Below, piece after piece: positions 1 to 5,654 of a stretch of 7,925 nt of DNA. The stretch covers positions 1 to 7,925 of the forward strand of contig CAMWOF010000104.1 of assembly GCA_947175805.1 (NCBI GenBank). Reading direction: 5' to 3'. Each line of letters begins with the position of its first letter. The first letter of the stretch is position 1. The stretch is from an uncultured Clostridiaceae bacterium. Lineage in GTDB: Bacteria; Bacillota; Clostridia; Lachnospirales; Lachnospiraceae. The notes beneath the pieces are model-generated. The model was not told where the DNA came from. It searched no databases and saw only the letters and a list, made by a program, of their open reading frames with translations. The translations under genes were made by a program, and so were the position numbers.

Positions 1-200
1 CTTATGTGGACGGACAAAGGACGGAGCACAAATTACTTGCGGACTGTATGGTTTGCATTTCGGTAGCCGAAGGTGAACATCTGATAGAACTTCGATACTG
101 TCCGCCGGGCTTTTGGCCGGGGCTTGTCCTCAGTCTGCTGGGCATTTGTATTGCACTTGTGTTTTTTGTTGCAGATAGCAGAAAAAAGTCACATTGCTAA
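1..200 (+). CDS. YfhO-family membrane protein A, C-terminal fragment (5' end outside window)
   Basis: This is the last 65 codons of a YfhO-like gene that enters from the left edge. The frame is read from base 3 (TAT GTG GAC GGA, Y-V-D-G) to TAA at 198-200, so the GTG at 6 is an internal valine codon, not a start. The fragment aligns without gaps to the C-terminus of paralog C: YVDG, HKLLADCM and the PPGF-x-PG stretch are shared. By hand I count 28 identities in 45 residues to C, against 20 of 45 to B. It contains the end of the outside beta-rich domain, then a membrane helix (about GLVLSLLGICIALVFFV) and a short basic tail (SRKKSHC). It is an ordinary full C-terminus, so the gene is probably intact upstream. 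The function is inferred from the neighbours: an envelope sugar transferase of the YfhO type. Confidence 0.85.
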   Translation, partial: YVDGQRTEHKLLADCMVCISVAEGEHLIELRYCPPGFWPGLVLSLLGICIALVFFVADSRKKSHC

Positions 201-219
201 TACTTGTGCCATTTCCCGG

Positions 220-248
220 TTGACGGATGCGGCGGTTTTCGCTAAGAT
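220..248 (+). promoter_or_regulatory. Candidate sigma-A promoter upstream of paralog B
   Basis: TTGACG at 220-225 (5 of 6 to the -35 consensus) and TAAGAT at 243-248 (4 of 6 to the -10 consensus) are separated by exactly 17 bases. They lie in the only real intergenic gap of the window (201-287). Transcription would start near 255, leaving a leader of about 33 bases that still contains the AAGGGG ribosome binding site of B. There is no extended -10 TG. I saw no clear intrinsic terminator after A, so B may also be reached by read-through. The call rests on pattern match alone. Confidence 0.4.
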
Positions 249-274
249 AGAGGACGGAAAGTATTGATTATGAT

Positions 275-280
275 AAGGGG
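275..280 (+). promoter_or_regulatory. Ribosome binding site deciding the start of paralog B
   Basis: AAGGGG lies seven bases before the ATG at 288 and supports that start. In-frame alternatives are TTG at 264 (preceded by GAGGA at 250-254) and ATG at 270 (poor site). Starting at 288 gives MAQKRYRF followed by S-WKGK, which matches the N-terminal length of D (MREKYHFV-WKGK). The eight extra residues from 264 have no counterpart in the paralogs. Confidence 0.65.
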
Positions 281-287
281 AATATCC

Positions 288-2951
288 ATGGCTCAAAAGA
301 GATACCGGTTTTCGTGGAAGGGAAAATATGTATATGTGCTCTCGTTTTTGATACCTTTTTTTGTCATGCTTGCAATTTTAATAAAAAGACAGGTTATGCC
401 CTTTGGAAATCATTCTCTTTTTGTAGAAGATGCCTGTACGCAGATACTCCCTTTTTTACGGGATTTATCTGCGAAAATACACAGCGGGGATACGCCGTGG
501 TATTCATGGAATTTGGGAATCGGTGATAATTTTTATGTAACAATGTCCTATTATCTGATGTCGCCATGGAGTATATTTGCGGCTATGCTGCCGGAAACGA
601 TGATAGAGCCGGCATTGATTTTCAGCGTAATCATCCGAATATCATTAAGCGCTTTTTTTATGGTATTTTTTTTACGACATTCTGAAAGCCTGAAGCAATA
701 TCAGCTTAGCAGTAGCCTTATGCTTTTTCTGGGCATCTCTTATGGTTTTAGCAGTGCGGTTTGCTGCTATTGTCATATGGTTATGTGGCTGGATGCCTAT
801 GTAATGCTGCCTTTGGTCATATGGGCGCTGGAGCGGCTGTTATATCTGGGGAAATGGAGATTGTACAGTGTATTTCTGGCCCTTACTATGATATTGAATT
901 TTTATATGGCACTGATGATATGTGAATTTCTGGTGTTGTGGTTTTTGATGGATATAGACCGCAAACGGTTTTTTAAGGCAAGTCTGCGTTTTTTTGCAGC
1001 TTCTGTATTTGCCGCCTGCCTGGCATCGGCTGTGCTTATACCTGCTGCCTTTTCCCTGGCAAAGCGGGCGATATATAAGAAAGATGCTATAGACATGAGT
1101 GTGCGTAATATCTGGTCCATGCTGCAGGGGCTGCTGCCGTTGCAGGGCTGGGATATGTTGGGCGTTCATTATGATACATTTCCAATTTACTGTGGAAGCA
1201 TAACGGCAGCAGCGGCAATTTTTTACTTTATGGGTGGACGGGATACTGCACGAAAGCGTATAAAGACCTTATTGGCGGCTTCATTTCTTGCCTGCGCTCT
1301 TTGTACAAGGACACTGGGGTATTTTTGGCATGGTTTTGCACTGCCGCACGGGATGAATAATCGTTTTGCCTACTTATTTGTGTTTCTGCTGGTATATGTC
1401 GCTGCAAAGGGTCTTTCGTCGCTGTTTACAGCGAATTATATCAGGCTTTGTATATGGGCGCTGCTTCTGGTTCTTTTTATGGCTGGAATTTTAGCGTATT
1501 CTGAGCAGATTTCTGTTCCGGAGCCATTTTTGGCTGTTCTCTTTATTTGGTCGGGAGCCGTAATTGTATTGATTTTACACAGGCGGAGCAGTATTTCCGG
1601 GGTTACTGCCTGTATTTTGCTGGCGGTAACGGGAATCATAGAGCTTTTGGTCAGCGCAGCCCGCGGCTTTGACGCAATCGAGCTTCGCGATGCGGCATAT
1701 GACAGGGCTTTTACAAAAATTTCAGAAATATATAGCCATGTAGATTCTTCAGAGGGCAGAACTACCATTGGAGATGAGGTTTTGTTAAACGGAGGGGATA
1801 CCTATGGGATTATGTGCGCAGATTTGTATTCCTCTGTTTTATCAGGAGCGTCGCTGTCATTTTATAAAAATATGGGACTAGATTATCTTCCTTATGGTTC
1901 CAGCTATGATTATCGGAGTGGAACGCCGTTTACGGATCTTTTGCTGAATATAAACAGCAGACTGACACTCTCTGCCGGGGTAGGGGCAGGAATGGATGCT
2001 GATGGAATTTGGCAATATGATATCAGTCATACTAATCACAATATTGGCTATGGGTTTATGCTGGACACAGGTAATCTGCCTGACAATCCGGTGCAGGATA
2101 ATATATTTGAAAATCAGAACCAGATGTATCATGCAATGGGCGGACAGGGGGAACTGTTTTCCACGATTGATTTATCAGAGCTTGTTTTAGATGCATCAAT
2201 GATGAAAATAAATCGTTTGGCGGAAAATCAAGTGAAATATGTGAACATCGCTGTTTTGCCTGAAAACGGAGCTGCCATAGAGATTTCGTCCTTCGAGGAG
2301 GAGAAAGAATTGGATATAGAAGGCGTGCTTATAAATGGAATGATTCATGCCAGGTATATTGTAACGGAAGCCATGGATCTCTATTTTTATGTAGCAGACG
2401 ACAATAGACAAAATATTATGGTCTCATTAGACAAAGAGATGATATTGATGGATAATAACCAGTCGGCTGCCTGTGCGCTGCATATCGGCAGGGTAAAGCC
2501 GGGGCAGGAAATTGAATTGGTCCTGCAAAATTGCGCATCCCTACAGGCGGGAGGCATCTTGCATATTTATGCCGCTGCCTTCCATCAGGAGGCGTTTGAC
2601 AGCTTCAAAACGCAGTTGGAAAGGAATGTTTTAGATCTGGAACGGATGAATGGCAGCGGCTTATATGGCAGCATAGAGGCAGATGAGGATGGTGTTTTAT
2701 ATATGGCGGTATCAGATGACGGTGGTTTTCGTGTCTATGTAGATGGGAAAAGGACAAAGCATCAGACGGCGGGCGGCGCGATGATATGCGTACCAATTAC
2801 TGCAGGTATACATATGGTTGCGTTAAAATACAGCCCGCCGGGTATCATGGCCGGCACTTTGCTCTCGCTGGTTGCATTGGCTGCACTTTTAGCATCTGCT
2901 GCGTGCCGCAGAAAGAATGCCGGATACAGACGGACAAACGGTGAAGAATAG
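288..2951 (+). CDS. YfhO-family membrane protein B (putative GT-C-type glycosyltransferase)
   Basis: This complete gene of 887 codons ends with TAG; a TTG start at 264 would give 895 aa. The length is normal for YfhO. After a basic N-terminus (WKGK at 10-13), TM1 spans about 14-33. The first outside loop carries E47-D48 with Q52 and P55, the place where GT-C enzymes keep a catalytic acid. W167-L168-D169-A170 fits the usual YfhO motif as I recall it. W347-H348 and N357-N358-R359-F precede another helix. About 12-13 membrane segments end near residue 465. An outside domain follows (F607-E-N-Q-N; two similar beta-rich repeats at about 697-748 and 801-849), then a last helix and a basic tail. It is the most divergent copy: over the first loop I count 23 of 56 identities to C, whereas C and D share 42 of 56. 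It also has an odd C159-C160-Y-C162-H cluster. The family is known for lipoteichoic acid glycosylation; the substrate here is unknown. Confidence 0.88.
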   Translation: MAQKRYRFSWKGKYVYVLSFLIPFFVMLAILIKRQVMPFGNHSLFVEDACTQILPFLRDLSAKIHSGDTPWYSWNLGIGDNFYVTMSYYLMSPWSIFAAMLPETMIEPALIFSVIIRISLSAFFMVFFLRHSESLKQYQLSSSLMLFLGISYGFSSAVCCYCHMVMWLDAYVMLPLVIWALERLLYLGKWRLYSVFLALTMILNFYMALMICEFLVLWFLMDIDRKRFFKASLRFFAASVFAACLASAVLIPAAFSLAKRAIYKKDAIDMSVRNIWSMLQGLLPLQGWDMLGVHYDTFPIYCGSITAAAAIFYFMGGRDTARKRIKTLLAASFLACALCTRTLGYFWHGFALPHGMNNRFAYLFVFLLVYVAAKGLSSLFTANYIRLCIWALLLVLFMAGILAYSEQISVPEPFLAVLFIWSGAVIVLILHRRSSISGVTACILLAVTGIIELLVSAARGFDAIELRDAAYDRAFTKISEIYSHVDSSEGRTTIGDEVLLNGGDTYGIMCADLYSSVLSGASLSFYKNMGLDYLPYGSSYDYRSGTPFTDLLLNINSRLTLSAGVGAGMDADGIWQYDISHTNHNIGYGFMLDTGNLPDNPVQDNIFENQNQMYHAMGGQGELFSTIDLSELVLDASMMKINRLAENQVKYVNIAVLPENGAAIEISSFEEEKELDIEGVLINGMIHARYIVTEAMDLYFYVADDNRQNIMVSLDKEMILMDNNQSAACALHIGRVKPGQEIELVLQNCASLQAGGILHIYAAAFHQEAFDSFKTQLERNVLDLERMNGSGLYGSIEADEDGVLYMAVSDDGGFRVYVDGKRTKHQTAGGAMICVPITAGIHMVALKYSPPGIMAGTLLSLVALAALLASAACRRKNAGYRRTNGEE

Positions 2952-2960
2952 CTTGTCAAT

Positions 2961-2968
2961 AAAGGAGG
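2961..2968 (+). promoter_or_regulatory. Strong ribosome binding site of paralog C
   Basis: AAAGGAGG is a near-perfect Shine-Dalgarno, seven bases before the ATG at 2976. It begins ten bases after the stop of B, in a gap of only 24 bases with no room for a separate promoter. It fixes the start of C and suggests co-transcription with B but independent ribosome loading. Confidence 0.85.
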
Positions 2969-2975
2969 AAACAAC

Positions 2976-5654
2976 ATGAAAAAAGGAAAAGACAATGATA
3001 AAGCATATCATTTTCTGTGGAAGGGAAAATATATCTATCTGATGGCTTTTTTGATTCCCACAATCCTGTTTTTAACATTTATGCTGATTATGCAGATTAC
3101 CCCCTTTGGGGACAGGACATTACTAATCAGTGATGGCCTGGCGCAGTCATATCCATGGTTTATGGAATTTTACAGGAAGGTTCACGCAGGGGAAGCCCTC
3201 TGGTTTTCATGGAATATGGGAAGTGGAGCCAATTTTTATACTACTGCCTGTCCGATGCTGCTTTCGCCGATGAGCTGGCTGCTCGTATTATTGCCGGAGT
3301 CATGGCTTCAGGCGGGGTATGGAATTGGTATTTTACTGGAATTAGCACTTGCCTCTGTGACGATGACCTTTTATTTTATGCATTCGGATGTGCTCAGAAA
3401 TTCATCCTATGTAAAGCAGTTGTCGCTGCTTGCAGGTCTGGGATATGGAATGAGCAGTGCAGTGCTTTCCTACTATTATATTACATCCTGGCCGGAGGTA
3501 TATGTGCTGTTTCCATTGCTCGTTTATGCATTGGAGCTTCTGATAAAAAAGAATAAAAGGTTGCCCTATTATATTTTGCTTACATATCTGCTGCTTTTGA
3601 ATCAATATATAGCATATATGATATGCATATTCCTTGTACTGTGGTTTATTTATCAGGCAGATATTGCGTGCTTTAAAAAGCGGTTTGCTGCATTTGCGGT
3701 TACCTCTGTGCTTTCTGCGCTTTCTGCGATGGTAACTATACTTCCGGTATTATATACATATATTCACCGGAGCTCAGGCGCAGACAAGGAATCGGTCAGT
3801 CTGCTTCAGTTTGGCAATCCATGGGATGTGCTCAATATGCTTTTTCCTTTAAATGTGATGGATTCCATGGGAGAAGCATATGAAACCTATAATGTATATT
3901 GCGGAAGTATTCTCTTTTTAACCGCATTATTTTATTTATTTGTGGGAAAAGAGAAAGGAGCGAAAGGAAAAAAGCTTAAGGGTCTGTTTTTGTTTATGTG
4001 GGCAAGCCTTTTCACATATGCTTTGATATATTTTTGGCATGTATTTGCCTTTCCGCATATGCTGGCAAACCGGTTTGCTTTTATCTTTGTATTTGTGCTT
4101 TTATATACGGGCTGCAGGGGTATCCTCAGTATGATAGAGGCCAGCATACGCAGGCTGGCGGTGTTTTTGATCATTGCGGTTTTGCTGTTTACAGGTACGA
4201 TTATGTTTGTCTCAGGCATGAGTACGCCGGAGGTATATGTTACGGTCATGCTGGTGTGGGCATTTGTTTTGATGTTTGCCTTTTTGCAGAGGAAGGGCAG
4301 CATCAAGGCAAAGGTATATATCAATATCATTGTGGTTATGGGGATTTTGGAGCTTTCTGCAACAACGGTGCTGGCGCTTCTACAGAATGATTTGTCAAGA
4401 GGAATGGCGGAGGACCCGTATGTATATGGCAAGGAAGCGTTTGAAAAGGCAGAAAATGCGGGAGAGCGTACGGCATTTTCAGAGGTACAGTTCCACAATT
4501 CCGGTGCGCTGTTCGGTGTACAGACGGCAGGACTGTTTTCTTCCATTATACCTGAGAATTATTTGAACTGGTATAAGAAGCTGGGGCTTTTTGCATCGGA
4601 GGATGGTCTGATTACTGCCTATCGGGGCGGCACCATGCTTACAGATTGCCTTATGAATGTGGGCAGTGTAGTGACGGAGAATTATTCTGAATATACCGGT
4701 GAGATAAAAGAGAAGGTTGGTGCGTATTATCTGATGGAAACCGCCGGCGGACCTGGCTATGGCTTCATGCTGCCGGATACGGTGCTCAGTGCCCAAATGG
4801 AGCATGACAATGCATTTGAAAACCAGAATCAACTGTTTCTCGCTATGGGCGGTACAAAAGAGATTTTTACCGGGTTCGATTTATCAGAACTGGCAATACA
4901 GACAGAGTATGCACTTGCAGAGCAGACAGACGCCAATACTATTAAGCATGCCAGTGAATTTGTTGCTGATGCGGCAGGAGAGGCATTAAAAATAGAAACT
5001 TTTGAGGAGGCAGCAAAAGCAGAGGGCAGCAAGGTTGTGCTGAACGGTTCGTTTTTTGTGGAGTTTCTGGTGCCAGAGGATATGGATTTGTATATTTATC
5101 TGCGGGATATGGCGATGATGGGCTGTAATGCCTATGTCAATGGTGAGATGGTGAAACAGGGGTACGCAACTGCTGACAGTGAGCTTTTGCATATTGGGGA
5201 TGTAAAGAAGGGACAGGGCATTGCGCTTTTGTTTTCCGATGTAAATCCCAAGGAGGCTGTAGGGGAGCTGCATATTTATGCTGCGGCTTTTCACCAGGAC
5301 ATATTTGAGGAGTTTAGAAGCCAGGTGGCGGAGGAAGCATTTATACTTCGCAAAATTAACGGAAGTGGTATGGAAGGATATATGACTGCAGCAAAGGACG
5401 GCATGCTCTATATGTCTGTGGCTGATGACGGTGGATTTACGGTTTATGTGGACGGCAAAAAAACAGCGCATAAGCTGCTTGCCGATTGCATGATTTGTGT
5501 GCCGGTTTCTGCGGGAGCACATGAAATTAAGCTGGCATATACCCCGCCGGGCTTCCTGCCGGGCGCCTTAATCTCCCTGGTGACAGTTCTTGCCGTATGT
5601 ATCATATGCAGGAAAAGAAAAGGCACAGACAGGAATCGGAAGGAGCATGCATGA
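2976..5654 (+). CDS. YfhO-family membrane protein C (putative GT-C-type glycosyltransferase)
   Basis: This complete gene of 892 aa runs from the ATG behind a strong Shine-Dalgarno to TGA. The N-terminus is longer and more charged (MKKGKDNDKA) than in B and D, then WKGK at 15-18 and TM1 (about 19-41). The outside loop has D53 with Q57 and P60 (D-x3-Q-x2-P), the likely catalytic aspartate site of a GT-C fold. W172-P173-E174-V175 stands where B has WLDA. W354-H355 and N365-R366-F follow, and the membrane block ends near 466. The outside domain carries F614-E-N-Q-N and two beta-rich repeats (about 702-755 and 808-856), each with a YVNG or YVDG turn. A final helix (about 860-880) is followed by a basic tail rich in K and R. 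The closest relative in the window is D, and the C-terminus is closest to A. It is expected to use an undecaprenyl-phosphate sugar outside the cell; acceptor and sugar cannot be read from sequence. Confidence 0.9.
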   Translation: MKKGKDNDKAYHFLWKGKYIYLMAFLIPTILFLTFMLIMQITPFGDRTLLISDGLAQSYPWFMEFYRKVHAGEALWFSWNMGSGANFYTTACPMLLSPMSWLLVLLPESWLQAGYGIGILLELALASVTMTFYFMHSDVLRNSSYVKQLSLLAGLGYGMSSAVLSYYYITSWPEVYVLFPLLVYALELLIKKNKRLPYYILLTYLLLLNQYIAYMICIFLVLWFIYQADIACFKKRFAAFAVTSVLSALSAMVTILPVLYTYIHRSSGADKESVSLLQFGNPWDVLNMLFPLNVMDSMGEAYETYNVYCGSILFLTALFYLFVGKEKGAKGKKLKGLFLFMWASLFTYALIYFWHVFAFPHMLANRFAFIFVFVLLYTGCRGILSMIEASIRRLAVFLIIAVLLFTGTIMFVSGMSTPEVYVTVMLVWAFVLMFAFLQRKGSIKAKVYINIIVVMGILELSATTVLALLQNDLSRGMAEDPYVYGKEAFEKAENAGERTAFSEVQFHNSGALFGVQTAGLFSSIIPENYLNWYKKLGLFASEDGLITAYRGGTMLTDCLMNVGSVVTENYSEYTGEIKEKVGAYYLMETAGGPGYGFMLPDTVLSAQMEHDNAFENQNQLFLAMGGTKEIFTGFDLSELAIQTEYALAEQTDANTIKHASEFVADAAGEALKIETFEEAAKAEGSKVVLNGSFFVEFLVPEDMDLYIYLRDMAMMGCNAYVNGEMVKQGYATADSELLHIGDVKKGQGIALLFSDVNPKEAVGELHIYAAAFHQDIFEEFRSQVAEEAFILRKINGSGMEGYMTAAKDGMLYMSVADDGGFTVYVDGKKTAHKLLADCMICVPVSAGAHEIKLAYTPPGFLPGALISLVTVLAVCIICRKRKGTDRNRKEHA
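5640..5654 (+). promoter_or_regulatory. Start-stop overlap (ATGA) and ribosome binding site joining C and D
   Basis: The ATG of D (5651-5653) overlaps the TGA of C (5652-5654). AAGGAG at 5640-5645 sits five bases before it, inside the last codons of C. This is the usual arrangement for translational coupling, so C and D are probably made in similar amounts. A second ATG at 5647 is in another frame and is not the start. Confidence 0.8.

Noticed and set aside
201..263. Terminator hairpin after A
   Set aside because: Only very short GC complementarities (CCG with CGG) and no stem followed by a T run; not supportable.
264..287. Upstream starts for B (TTG 264 or ATG 270)
   Set aside because: The extra residues have no match in C or D, and ATG 288 has the better spaced AAGGGG site. 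TTG 264 cannot be fully excluded because GAGGA lies nine bases before it.
653..673. T7 and T8 runs in B as a possible phase-variation hotspot
   Set aside because: They encode Phe-rich membrane helix residues, T runs occur throughout these genes, and eight bases is short for a convincing switch. The frame is intact.
3932..4546. Reverse-strand open frame of about 204 codons
   Set aside because: It lies wholly inside C, has no good ribosome binding site that I can see, and its low-complexity Ser/Thr/Ile/Lys-rich composition is typical of the complement of a membrane-protein gene.
4986..5522. Reverse-strand open frame of about 178 codons rich in His and Arg
   Set aside because: Antisense shadow of the outside domain of C; no recognisable domain, and the matching regions of B and D do not keep a comparable frame.
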